A model generated the notes under the pieces. That model worked only from the letters and a program-made list of their open reading frames with translations. It did no database searches and had not been told where the DNA came from. A stretch of 64,000 bases of DNA from Nostoc sp. S4 (GTDB taxonomy: Bacteria > Cyanobacteriota > Cyanobacteriia > Cyanobacteriales > Nostocaceae), in assembly GCA_029379225.1 (NCBI GenBank), contig JAQYWR010000012.1:1-64000 (forward strand), in the 5' to 3' direction. This document shows, one piece after another, positions 52,862 to 61,926 of the stretch. How positions within the stretch are numbered: position 1 is the stretch's first letter; each line of letters opens with the position of its first letter. The position numbers and the translations under genes were made by a program.

Positions 52862-54709
52862 CTAATTGGTGATTGTAGGTTGTACAAATCGCTTAATTTC
52901 ACCACAAGCAATATAGGACTTGCCATCGGGTGCTGTTTTGATTTCATCAACAACGTAAAGCATTCCTTCCTCACGAACCGATCGCGGAAAACGCATGTTC
53001 CAATCTGGTTCATATCCGTCGGAAACTACCCTAGCACGGAGCTTGCTGCCATCTTTGACACACTGAACGAGAATACCATCCTTTGTATTGTCAGTTGTCG
53101 GCAGGTCAGCGGCACTGGCAGGGCCTTTGGAGGCTTTGCCTGTACTAGTTGACCTCGATTGCCTATGGGCAACGAAGATATCTGCTTCACCAGGTCGAGC
53201 AAGACGGGTGATGTTACCACGGACACGGTAGAAACTGCCATCGCTTGAAACTTCCAATCCTTCAACTACATAGCGTGCGCCCTCGGCACGAATTGCTCGA
53301 GGAAACTGGACGTTCTTGGTGGAATCGTAGCCATCGGATATGACCTTAATCCGCAGCTTACCCCCTTCACGAATGCAGTGTAGTTCCACACCTGAACCAA
53401 CTTCATTGACAACTGGCATCGCGTACACTTCATCGCCGGCTGTGACACCGCGACCTGCCAAATCACTGCGATTGCGCGTCATTGTCTGGTAACTCTGATC
53501 CCGCAGTTCTTTACGTCCGGCATTGCCCAGAGCTTTTTGGGCAATTCGACCCGCAAAATACTCTAGTTGATCTATCTCTTCAGCTATTTCAAAATTCTCG
53601 TTCAACCCTTGAGCGCGCAAATCTTTTACCAGTGCTTGGAGAATTTGCTCAGCTTCTTGATGTCTGCCATGCTCAGCTAGCTCGAGGGCTATCTCTTTAG
53701 CTTTTGCGATAGTAAGGCGGCTGAGTTCAAGGATGATATGGCTCGAAGAGGCTAGAGCTGCTTCCTCAACAGTACCGACTTTGGCGACGACATCCGCTGT
53801 GCCGGACACACTTTGAATTACATCATTTTGCACAACATCAGCACTGTAATGCAGCTTCATCACAGGTAATTCGCCGACTTGAGCAGAGGGTATTTCTAGA
53901 CTCAACCCCAAAAGTTTGTCTTCACCTTCATAAAGTTCTCCTAAGGTGATGACAGTTTGACCAGCCTTATTCTGGCTGACTTTAGCCAAACTTAACGTGT
54001 CAATGAGGCTAACGCCATCAGCCAACTCAAGTGTCACATTGAGATTTTGACCTACTACTGCTCTAAGACTATCTAACTCAATGCTAAAAACTTCAGTTGC
54101 TTCATCGATACTTTGAATGAAGTAAAAGTTGCCGTTAGCAGCCCTTGCCATACCAATCAGCAAGTCTTCATTGAAACCTTGATCGAAACCTAAAGTAGTT
54201 GTGGCGATCCCTTCCTCGGCTTTTTGTGCTGATGTCGCTGTTAGTATTTTCGGGTCTTGAATACCCATATTGGCATGACCATCGGTAAGCAACAGAACAC
54301 GGTTAATTTTTTGCGGATCGAGTTGCGTCTTTACATGTTCGCAGCCTTTGAGCCATCCGCCGGATAAGTTAGTAATACCACCTGCTCTGACTTTGTTGAT
54401 CGAATTTTTCAGTGTAGCTTTGTTAGTCACAGACTGGGGGGTTATTACTGTGTCCACTTCATCATCGTAAACAACAACAGAGAAAATGTCGTCTGCCTCA
54501 AGTTGCTCCACCACAGACTCAGCGGCTCTGAGCGCATGATGCAAGGGAGCGCCTGCCATAGAGCCTGAGCGGTCAATTACCAGGGAAAGATTCAGGTTAC
54601 GTCGGGGAGATTCAGCTATGTCAGCACGAAAACGTAGCAGAATATTAGTCTTTAATGAAGATCCTGCGGGTAGGACAGCCTGGTCAAAATTGTAACTTAT
54701 CTTCAGCAT
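52862..54709 (-). CDS. VWA-domain protein with twin C-terminal repeats
   Basis: This 615-residue protein has a VIT-like N-terminus, then a von Willebrand A domain (about residues 38-215). Its MIDAS motif is LVIDRSGSMAG (DxSxS), with the expected Thr in GGITNLSGG and Asp in LLLTDGHANMG. A helical middle (AKEIALELAEHGRHQEAEQILQAL) follows. Two ~68-residue repeats close the protein. Each has (C-x-R/K)-x-G-x-KLR, SDGY, FPR(A/S)(I/V)R and a final YVV block. The repeat family is unknown to me. There is no signal peptide or helix for membrane insertion. It may be a metal-dependent scaffold. It is followed by a short gap to the divergent LysR gene. Confidence 0.85.
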   Translation of the reverse strand: MLKISYNFDQAVLPAGSSLKTNILLRFRADIAESPRRNLNLSLVIDRSGSMAGAPLHHALRAAESVVEQLEADDIFSVVVYDDEVDTVITPQSVTNKATLKNSINKVRAGGITNLSGGWLKGCEHVKTQLDPQKINRVLLLTDGHANMGIQDPKILTATSAQKAEEGIATTTLGFDQGFNEDLLIGMARAANGNFYFIQSIDEATEVFSIELDSLRAVVGQNLNVTLELADGVSLIDTLSLAKVSQNKAGQTVITLGELYEGEDKLLGLSLEIPSAQVGELPVMKLHYSADVVQNDVIQSVSGTADVVAKVGTVEEAALASSSHIILELSRLTIAKAKEIALELAEHGRHQEAEQILQALVKDLRAQGLNENFEIAEEIDQLEYFAGRIAQKALGNAGRKELRDQSYQTMTRNRSDLAGRGVTAGDEVYAMPVVNEVGSGVELHCIREGGKLRIKVISDGYDSTKNVQFPRAIRAEGARYVVEGLEVSSDGSFYRVRGNITRLARPGEADIFVAHRQSRSTSTGKASKGPASAADLPTTDNTKDGILVQCVKDGSKLRARVVSDGYEPDWNMRFPRSVREEGMLYVVDEIKTAPDGKSYIACGEIKRFVQPTITN

Positions 54710-55053
54710 TTTTTATACCCCTTCGAGTTGTCTGCGCTCGGCTCCAATCCTTATATTGCTAGGATAGCCAGTGCTGTTTTTAGTTTACCCAGAAACCAGT
54801 GTGTTCAGTGTCTAAGGAAATATTTAATGTAAAGTTTTATAGCTTTGGGATTTTAAAGCTTTAGTTGCAATATCAGGGATGAGGAGGTGAGTTAAAGCTC
54901 TTAAAGTGAGGCTTTCATCGCTTTGCAGGGTGGCTTGTGTGCATTGCCTATCTACTTCTAAAATCAAAACTAGATTTGATCTTTCATTAATACATTCCCT
55001 ATATAGTCTTATATAAAGACATTTATAACTCGAAGAATTTAGCGCTTTTATAC
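54710..55053. other. Divergent promoter region of VWA and LysR genes
   Basis: This 344-bp gap includes GTCTT-ATATA-AAGAC near 55,007-55,021, just upstream of the LysR gene, a plausible autoregulatory dyad. The 78-residue minus ORF of the track here has no family features. No gene is accepted. Confidence 0.45.
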
Positions 55054-55995
55054 ATGGCAAGGATGACCATTGACCAGTTACAGATTTTTCTGGCGGTGGC
55101 GCAGCATATGCACTTTACTCGCGCTGCTGAGGAACTTTACATCACTCAACCTTCTGTAAGTGCTGCCATCCAAAGCCTTGAAGAACAATATGCGGTGAAA
55201 CTGTTTAATCGCATTGGCCGTCGCATTGAACTAACTTTAGCTGGCAAAATCCTCCAAGTAGAAGCACAAAAAATTTTGACTCAGGTGGAGTTGACTGAGC
55301 GAGGATTGCGAGAATTAAATGACCTGAGACGGGGTGAACTCAAGTTAGGTGTAAGCCAAACCATAGGTAATTACTGGCTTCCACACTTCATTAGCTTGTT
55401 TAAACAAGAGTATCCTGATATCTCTGTGGATTGTACATTAGGTAACACTACTGAAATTAGCGAAGGAACGGTTACAGGATTGTTTGACCTCAGCCTAGTG
55501 GAAGGGGAAGTTGAACAATCCGTTTTGGCTCTTCTGGAACAGAAAATTGTCGGCGGAGATTGTCTGCAAATTGTTGTTGGTCAATCTCATCCTTGGTTTG
55601 GACAAATGGCAATTGAGGTAACAGAATTAACAAACACTGCTTGGGTAATGCGGGAGAAAGGCTCAGGAACCCGTCAGCAGTTTGAGCAAGTGCTAAGACA
55701 GTGGGGTATTGAACCAACCGAGTTAAATGTAATTTTGGAGATGAAAAGCGGTGATATGGTCAAAGCAGCCGTTGAAAGTGGGGTAGGAGCTGCGGCGATT
55801 TCCAATCTCATTATTACCAAGGAACTACTTCTTGATATGCTTCGTTGTATTCAAGTTACAGGTATAGCGAGAAATACTAATGATATAAATCTACTCTCAC
55901 GATCCTTCTTTTTATTAAAACACCGGGAGCGCTTTCAAACCCGCATTTCTCAAGTGTTCGAGCAATTGGTATTATCGGTTGGGTCTGTGAAATAG
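55054..55995 (+). CDS. LysR-type transcriptional regulator
   Basis: The winged helix-turn-helix DNA-binding domain is at residues 5-65 (MTIDQLQIFLAVAQHMHFTR, AEELYITQPSVSAAIQSLEE, LFNRIGRRIELTLAG). An effector-binding domain of the periplasmic-binding-protein fold follows (GELKLGVSQTIGNYWLPHFI). The length is 313 residues. A second ATG two codons later (MTIDQ) is equally possible. The next intact gene on this strand is yeiH-like; YeiE (LysR)-YeiH pairs are known, so regulation of that exporter is likely. Two LysR-type dyads lie in the intervening DNA. Confidence 0.93.
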   Translation: MARMTIDQLQIFLAVAQHMHFTRAAEELYITQPSVSAAIQSLEEQYAVKLFNRIGRRIELTLAGKILQVEAQKILTQVELTERGLRELNDLRRGELKLGVSQTIGNYWLPHFISLFKQEYPDISVDCTLGNTTEISEGTVTGLFDLSLVEGEVEQSVLALLEQKIVGGDCLQIVVGQSHPWFGQMAIEVTELTNTAWVMREKGSGTRQQFEQVLRQWGIEPTELNVILEMKSGDMVKAAVESGVGAAAISNLIITKELLLDMLRCIQVTGIARNTNDINLLSRSFFLLKHRERFQTRISQVFEQLVLSVGSVK

Positions 55996-56019
55996 CTGTA
56001 GCTGTTAATGAACCTCTTT

Positions 56020-56256
56020 TTACTTTGACATTGACTGTAGCTGAATCTGCACACGCATTCCTGGAACATCGTCCTTCAATGGTACGATTACTAAATAGCG
56101 ACGAGATTGTGCACCTGCATCACCCTTGACAACTTGCCCAATTGGCTCCAGTGTCGTCACAATTGCTGCGCCAGATTGGTTAGTTTGGAACTTTGCCAAC
56201 GGCTGTAGTTTGCCATAAGGTTGGCTAGAACGCTCTGTTAATGCCAATTGATACAT
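56020..56256 (-). pseudogene. C-terminal fragment of an unidentified protein
   Basis: This is a 78-residue frame ([20 protein letters not shown]..., RRYLVIVPLKDDVPGMRVQI) that looks like the end of a beta-rich protein, with no start of its own. Its first codons overlap the end of the truncated oxidase frame upstream in the +1 frame. This suggests that a deletion joined pieces of two genes near 56,250. The parent gene is not recognised. Confidence 0.5.
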
Positions 56257-56492
56257 ACTAGTGACTCAGCAATGAGTAAATGATGTAACTCATTCCAAGA
56301 TTCAGCAAAATGAACTTTCAGCCAGTCAGATTTTCGCCACCAGCCGAGGCTCTCATAAAAGTGAAGGACTAACAAAAAGGCAAAATAGGGAACTCTCGCT
56401 ACCGTTTCCAGTACATAAAATCGTGCATACAAACGCTTGCGGTAAAAAGCATTCAAAACAAATTCTAAGAAATCAACTAGTAATCGAATCAT
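56238..56492 (-). pseudogene. Truncated plastoquinol terminal (alternative) oxidase, PTOX-like
   Basis: The first ~77 residues match PTOX/alternative oxidase: [20 protein letters not shown], then [20 protein letters not shown] and [15 protein letters not shown]. The first iron-ligand Glu (LETVARVP) and the NELHH ligands are present. The remainder of the four-helix diiron domain is missing: after HHLLIAES the frame runs into VCINWH and stops. Intact PTOX proteins are about 200 residues or longer, so this is a 3'-deleted fragment, presumably non-functional. Confidence 0.8.
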
Positions 56493-56911
56493 TTTCTTGA
56501 ACTCCTTTTAGTTGCATTCAGATAAAGGTAAAAATTAGGCTGCTTGAGTAAATTAATTTCAAACTCTGCAAATTAATGCCCAACAATGCAGAGATTGGCT
56601 GTGATTACAATCAACTTTTTCCTTTGACTATTTCAGCTTAGATAAATCCATCAATAGAAGCAAACGTTCTTAACTATGTAAACAATAGTTTTAATCTATT
56701 GATATTGAGAAGAATTCTAGATGCATTTGAGGGTAATACAGAAATTATGCATATTTGCAATAACTGTAGTTTAGTTTTCTTCACCTTCAAGTTTTAAATA
56801 ACTTTCATGTTCAGATTTAATAGTTTAAAACTATCGTATTTATAGTTAACAACGTTTGCTTCTATTATTTCAAGCGCTTAGAGTTATACCAACCCTAAAT
56901 ACGAGGTTGAT
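56493..56911. promoter_or_regulatory. yeiH upstream region with long inverted repeat and two LysR-type dyads
   Basis: This 419-bp gap has AACTAT-N7-ATAGTT at 56,672-56,690 and again at 56,829-56,847; each contains CTAT-N7-ATAG, which fits the LysR T-N11-A rule. They sit inside a larger inverted repeat: AATAGAAGCAAACGTT (56,653-56,668) is the exact inverse of AACGTTTGCTTCTATT (56,851-56,866). The similarity continues inward for ~35 bp more, with some mismatches. No gene is present. Confidence 0.6.
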
Positions 56912-57922
56912 ATGAAACAAGATATTAGAAGCAACAAGAAAGTGCAGATACCGCAATTCAATTCAGAACAAAAGCTACTGTATCAAAAAATTGTGTTTCT
57001 CTTGGCGGCTGGATTTTGTCTGACTCCTTGGGCTTCACCACCAATAGCACTAATGTTAGGGATTTTTTTAGCACTGACTCACGAGAACCCATTTCATCGG
57101 ATTAGCCGCCCAGCCGCTAAATATTTACTAGAGGCATCCGTAATTATGCTGGGCTTTGGGATGAACTTAGCGGTTGTGTTAAAGGCAGGTGCAAGCGGTG
57201 CTTTGTTTGCAGTTGGTAGTATCACAGCAACCTTTATTCTTGGCTATTTTCTAGGAAAATGGTTGAAGATTCCGATTAAAGCCTCTGCCTTAATTTCAGC
57301 CGGAACAGCTATTTGTGGCGGAAGTGCGATCGCGGCTGTTAGTTCAGTAATTAACGCCGCTGAAAGCGAGATTTCCGTAGCAATGGGCACAGTATTTATC
57401 CTCAACGCTGTGGCTTTATTCGTATTTCCACCTCTGGGACACGTACTGCACTTGACCCAAGCACAATTTGGAACGTGGTCAGGTGTAGCAATCCACGACA
57501 TTTCTAGTGTGGTTGGTGCAGCATCACATTATGGTCAGAGTGCGCTATACACAGCCACAGCAGTCAAACTTTCCCGCGCCTTGTGGATTGTACCTATTTC
57601 AGCAGCAGCCAGCTATATATTTCAGCGTCAGCAGGCAAAATCATGGGAGATTGTGCAACATAAACCCCAAGTACCCTGGTTTATTGGCTTGTTTATTCTT
57701 GCTTCGGTAGCGCGGACATTTATCCCGGAAGTTGCTTCTTGGTCGCCAGTGGTGACACACGTCTCAGAAGCGGGTTTGACGCTAACGCTGTTTTTAATTG
57801 GTGCAGGGCTATCGCAACGGATGTTGAAAGCAGTTGGTTGGAAACCGATGCTTCAGGGAGTGCTGCTGTGGATATTTATTAGTGCTACTTCGCTTGGTGT
57901 GATTCTATTAGTAGTGCGTTAG
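56912..57922 (+). CDS. YeiH/UPF0324-family putative sulfate exporter
   Basis: This 336-residue integral membrane protein of the YeiH family has unproven function; related proteins are linked to sulfite/sulfate or organic sulfur handling. About ten hydrophobic segments are visible. Diagnostic blocks are AKYLLEASVIMLGFGMNL, ALISAGTAICGGSAIAAVSS, VAIHDISSVVGAASHYG and FLIGAGLSQRML. The start ATG at 56,912 has no strong RBS but is preceded by CGAGGTTGAT. It follows a LysR gene on the same strand, with candidate LysR sites between. Confidence 0.9.
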   Translation: MKQDIRSNKKVQIPQFNSEQKLLYQKIVFLLAAGFCLTPWASPPIALMLGIFLALTHENPFHRISRPAAKYLLEASVIMLGFGMNLAVVLKAGASGALFAVGSITATFILGYFLGKWLKIPIKASALISAGTAICGGSAIAAVSSVINAAESEISVAMGTVFILNAVALFVFPPLGHVLHLTQAQFGTWSGVAIHDISSVVGAASHYGQSALYTATAVKLSRALWIVPISAAASYIFQRQQAKSWEIVQHKPQVPWFIGLFILASVARTFIPEVASWSPVVTHVSEAGLTLTLFLIGAGLSQRMLKAVGWKPMLQGVLLWIFISATSLGVILLVVR

Positions 57923-58206
57923 TAACAAATATACCTGAGAAAGCTAAGTCTTCCGTCTCTAACATCGTACAGAGTTTGTGTACTTCATCAACTTGAAATC
58001 TCTGTATCTTGAAGAATTCATTAAATCAATCTATTAATTTGACACAAAAGAATGATTGTTAATATTGCTTCGCTTATCTAAAGTCAAATTAAGTACTCTA
58101 TCCCCGGTAAAACTGTTATAAATTCACTAAAAAAACAAGTATTAGGTGAAAGCTATGGATAACATTTATAACACCTCAATAGCAACTCAAGTAATATAAA
58201 ACTGAC

Positions 58207-59043
58207 GTGAATATTTTAGAATTTTCTTCACTAGTATGGCTTAGTTCCTTAACCGCAGGTTTTCTCGGTTCGCTAACTGGGTTAGGAGGTGGAGTAGTAA
58301 TTGTGCCAATGTTAACTTTGGCGTTTGGGGTTGATATTCGATATGCTGTTGGCGCTTCACTGGTATCTGTGATTGCCACTTCTAGCGGGGCTGCATCTGC
58401 CTATGTTAAGGAAGGCTACACTAATCTGCGGTTAGGGATGTTCTTGGAAATAGCGACGACAGCAGGGGCATTAGTCGGGGCAATTGTGGCGGGGATGGTT
58501 TCTAGTAGAGCGATCGCGATTGTCCTCGGTATAGTTTTAATTTATAGTGCCTACCTGTCACGTCAACCCCGTGTTGAACATCTTGACAGCGAACCGCCAG
58601 ATCCTCTAGCAACTTCTCTCAAACTCAATGGTAGTTACCCAACTCCTGATGGACTGCAATCTTACAATGTCCGTGCAGTACCAGTTGGATTTGGATTGAT
58701 GTTTATTGCTGGGATACTTTCTGGATTACTCGGCATTGGTTCAGGAGCTGTAAAAGTGCTGGCAATGGATCGTGCGATGCATATTCCATTTAAGGTTTCT
58801 ACCACCACCAGCAATTTTATGATTGGCGTGACGGCCGCAGCTACTGCTGGAGTGTATTTGAGGCGAGGTTACATCGATCCGGGACTGGCAATGCCAGTAA
58901 TGTTGGGGGTACTAGTTGGTGCTTTATTGGGCGCAAAAGTACTAGTTAGAGCCAGAATTGAACTGTTGCGAAATATCTTCAGCCTCGTTATTCTAGCGCT
59001 GGCAATTGAAATGATCTACAAAGGTTTAACAGGAGGGATTTAG
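58207..59043 (+). CDS. TauE/SafE-family sulfite/organosulfonate exporter
   Basis: This membrane protein has the two-halved TauE/SafE fold. LTAGFLGSLTGLGGGVVIVP near residue 17 and its second-half counterpart FIAGILSGLLGIGSGAVKVL near residue 177 are the family motifs. About eight hydrophobic helices occur in 278 residues. It uses GTG at 58,207. It is followed with 1 bp between stop and start by a DUF1634 gene, the common TauE-DUF1634 pair. Relatives export sulfite or sulfoacetate or act in anion transport; the substrate is not readable here. Confidence 0.9.
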   Translation: MNILEFSSLVWLSSLTAGFLGSLTGLGGGVVIVPMLTLAFGVDIRYAVGASLVSVIATSSGAASAYVKEGYTNLRLGMFLEIATTAGALVGAIVAGMVSSRAIAIVLGIVLIYSAYLSRQPRVEHLDSEPPDPLATSLKLNGSYPTPDGLQSYNVRAVPVGFGLMFIAGILSGLLGIGSGAVKVLAMDRAMHIPFKVSTTTSNFMIGVTAAATAGVYLRRGYIDPGLAMPVMLGVLVGALLGAKVLVRARIELLRNIFSLVILALAIEMIYKGLTGGI

Positions 59044-59044
59044 A

Positions 59045-59434
59045 ATGTCTCAACCCAGACGTAGATGGAGCGAACATCAAGTTGAACAGTTCATTGGCAA
59101 CTTGTTAAGATTTGGAGTACTTTTTGCTACTATTGTGGTTGTGGTCGGTGGAGTTTTGTATTTGATTCACTATGGTACAAGTCCTGCCAATTACCAATTT
59201 TTTCGGGGAGAACCCGCAGATTTTAACTCTTTAAAGGGAGTAGAAACAGCAGTTTTGTCAGGTCGTCGTCGTGGCATCATCCAATTTGGATTACTACTAT
59301 TAATTGCCACACCAATTGCACGAGTTATATTTTCCCTGTTTGCTTTTGTACGACAAAGAGATTTGACTTATATAATTGTGACTTTAATTGTACTAACTGA
59401 GTTAATTTATAGCCTTGTGGGGGAAAATTCCTAA
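59045..59434 (+). CDS. DUF1634-family membrane protein
   Basis: This 129-residue protein has three hydrophobic segments (LRFGVLFATIVVVVGGVLYLIH; IIQFGLLLLIATPIARVIFSLFAF; YIIVTLIVLTELIYSLVG). The N-terminal RRRWSEHQVEQFIGNLLRFG and the central IATPIARV block are typical of DUF1634. It is almost always next to TauE/SafE genes, as here, and may be an accessory subunit. It is translationally linked to the preceding gene. Confidence 0.9.
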   Translation: MSQPRRRWSEHQVEQFIGNLLRFGVLFATIVVVVGGVLYLIHYGTSPANYQFFRGEPADFNSLKGVETAVLSGRRRGIIQFGLLLLIATPIARVIFSLFAFVRQRDLTYIIVTLIVLTELIYSLVGENS

Positions 59435-59490
59435 AAAAGATAGCAGTATGCGATCAACGCTATATTCAAAACAATAACCTCACTGTTACT

Positions 59491-61926
59491 GTGCCTCAAG
59501 AACATCTCGATTCAGAAGTATTGCTGCTTCTGCCCGTGTCATCTCTCCGGGCAGAAGCTATTGCACGTATCCGCAATAGTCTGCGGCCTGGACAGCAACA
59601 AATGGCTGACTGGCAATCTGGGCCTCTGGCTATTTCCGCCGTTCCTGGTGCGGGTAAATCTACGGGGATGGCGGCAGCAGCAGCGATCGCGCTTGCACGG
59701 CAGTATGAACGCTCTGCTGAGTCGCGCTCATCTTCGCGGCGTCAGTTAGTGGTTGTCACTTTTACTCGCTCCGCCGCTGCCAATATTAAAACCAAGATTC
59801 GCAAATACTTACGAGATGATTTATCTTTACCTCAAACAGGCTTTTTTGTCTATACCCTGCATGGTCTAGCATTGAACATTGCCAGTCGCCATCCCGATTT
59901 ATCAGGGTTGCAGTTAGAATATGTCACATTAATTACACCAACTCAAAGTCACCGCTTAATCCGCACAGCCGTAGAGCAATGGATTGGAAATAATCCAGAA
60001 CGTTATTTGCGGTTATTAGAAGGTCATCAATTTGATGGAGAAGAGACAGAAAGGTTACGTCGTCAATCGGTACTGCGGACAGAAGTCTTACCAGAATTAG
60101 CTAATACAGTAATTCATGAAGCCAAAAGTTCTGGGATATCGCCAGAATTGTTGCAAGAATGGAGTCAACAAACCACAGATGAATATGTAATTTTAAGTGT
60201 AGCCGCAGGATTGTACGAGCAATATCAAAATTTAATGCGATCGCGCGACTTCATTGACTACGATGAGATGATTTTAGCTGCACTACGGGTTTTAGAAAAC
60301 GACAGCGCCCGCCGCATTGAGCAAAACCAAGTTTTCGCCGTCTTTGAAGATGAAGCCCAAGATTCTAGCCCGCTACAGACGCGGTTGTTGGAAATTTTGG
60401 CGAGTAATTCCGAAGATGAGGAGATGGGGAGATCGGGAGAATTTCTAACTCAGCACTCAGCACTCAATTTGGTGCGCGTCGGCGACCCCAACCAGGCGAT
60501 TAACTCCACTTTTACCCCAGCCGATCCAATTTATTTTCGGCAATTTTGCGAAGAGTGCGATCGCATTCAACGATTGGCGACGATGGATCGAGCCGGTCGC
60601 AGTACGAGAATAATTATTGAAGCTGCTAACTTTGCCCTCAAATGGATCAATAATCAGTGGTCAACAACTAACCGTAACCCAGATGCGATGAATCGCGTCT
60701 CTACAAAGTCTCCATTCCCCGATACTGATAATCGACAAGTACCATTTCGCTTACAGACGATTCGCCCTGTTGATGCTGGCGATCCGCAAACGAATGCCAA
60801 TCCAGCACCAGTAGGACGAGGACTGGAATTATATACTCCGCGTGATATTCATCACACCGTTGAATTGTTATCTCAAAGAGCGATCGAGTTATTTGGCAAA
60901 GATCCCACAAAAAATAGTGCAGCGATTTTAGTGCGAGAAAATCGTCAAGGACGATGGCTGGCAGAGGCTTTAGAACCTGTGTGTAAAGAGCATAATATTA
61001 CACTTTATGATGTGGGAGAACGCGATCGCCGTTCTCATGTACCCCAAGAAATTTTGGCACTGTTACAATTTTGCGATCGACCCCACTCTCCTGATTACCT
61101 CAAAGCTGCACTAGAAACATTGGTGCAGCGTCAGCTAATTTCTACCCAAGACCTCAACGCCCTTGCTAGTCTCCCAGAAGAATTTTTATATCCGAGTCCT
61201 CTAGCAGCACCCCAGCCAGAACCAGTACAAAAAGCCGCACACTTATGTCGCAGTTTACTCCGCGCCCGTTTGGAACTGCCCCTATATCAACTAATTTCTT
61301 TCCTCGCCTTGACCTTAAATTACGACCAGGCGGAATTGGCAACTGCTGATAAATTAGCAGAACGAGTAAATCAGCAGGTAGCTAGCAATAGTTCAATGAG
61401 GGCAATGCTGTCAGCTTTAAGTGAAATCGTTAGTTCTGAACGGTTTGAACCAGTGGAAACCGAAGATTCCGAAGAACGTTACACCCGTCGCGGTCAACTA
61501 ACCATTATTACTATGCACAAAGCCAAAGGGCTGGACTGGGATTATGTTTTTATTCCCTTTCTGCACGAAAACTTAATTCCGGGAAGATTTTGGGTTCCTC
61601 CCCAAAGTCAATTCTTAGGCGATTTTACCTTATCAGAAGTAGCCCGTGCCCAAATTCGTGCTGCTCTCCACGGAGAATCTTCCATACCGGATGTGACGCA
61701 AGCATGGGAACTAGCAAAGCAGTTAAAAATATCTGAAGAGTACCGTTTACTCTACGTTGCTATGACACGAGCAAAGCTTTTGTTATGGATGTCTGCGGCG
61801 CAGAAAGCCCCCTTTACTTGGAGTAAGCCAGAAAATTTACAAGAACAAGCGCCTTGTCCAGTTTTTCCAGCATTAAAGCGCCAATTTCCTGAATGTGTTG
61901 CCACTTCAGCGATGATAGCCAAATAA
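59491..61926 (+). CDS. UvrD/Rep-type ATP-dependent DNA helicase
   Basis: This is a superfamily 1 helicase of 811 residues. Visible are Walker A ISAVPGAGKST (~51-58), motif Ia VVTFTRSAAANIKTKIR, motif II VFEDEAQDSSPLQTRLLEIL, motif III LVRVGDPNQAI, motif V TIITMHKAKGLDWDYVF and motif VI EEYRLLYVAMTRAKLLLWMS. Between motifs II and III, residues ~305-327 (SEDEEMGRSGEFLTQHSAL) are encoded by intergenic-type repeat DNA inserted in frame. No nuclease domain is evident at the C-terminus. It uses a GTG start. It may act in repair or recombination; its exact subfamily is uncertain. Confidence 0.9.
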   Translation: MPQEHLDSEVLLLLPVSSLRAEAIARIRNSLRPGQQQMADWQSGPLAISAVPGAGKSTGMAAAAAIALARQYERSAESRSSSRRQLVVVTFTRSAAANIKTKIRKYLRDDLSLPQTGFFVYTLHGLALNIASRHPDLSGLQLEYVTLITPTQSHRLIRTAVEQWIGNNPERYLRLLEGHQFDGEETERLRRQSVLRTEVLPELANTVIHEAKSSGISPELLQEWSQQTTDEYVILSVAAGLYEQYQNLMRSRDFIDYDEMILAALRVLENDSARRIEQNQVFAVFEDEAQDSSPLQTRLLEILASNSEDEEMGRSGEFLTQHSALNLVRVGDPNQAINSTFTPADPIYFRQFCEECDRIQRLATMDRAGRSTRIIIEAANFALKWINNQWSTTNRNPDAMNRVSTKSPFPDTDNRQVPFRLQTIRPVDAGDPQTNANPAPVGRGLELYTPRDIHHTVELLSQRAIELFGKDPTKNSAAILVRENRQGRWLAEALEPVCKEHNITLYDVGERDRRSHVPQEILALLQFCDRPHSPDYLKAALETLVQRQLISTQDLNALASLPEEFLYPSPLAAPQPEPVQKAAHLCRSLLRARLELPLYQLISFLALTLNYDQAELATADKLAERVNQQVASNSSMRAMLSALSEIVSSERFEPVETEDSEERYTRRGQLTIITMHKAKGLDWDYVFIPFLHENLIPGRFWVPPQSQFLGDFTLSEVARAQIRAALHGESSIPDVTQAWELAKQLKISEEYRLLYVAMTRAKLLLWMSAAQKAPFTWSKPENLQEQAPCPVFPALKRQFPECVATSAMIAK

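Noticed and set aside
54824-55060. 78-residue minus-strand ORF before the LysR gene
   Set aside because: It overlaps the LysR start, has no family features and occupies a promoter region.
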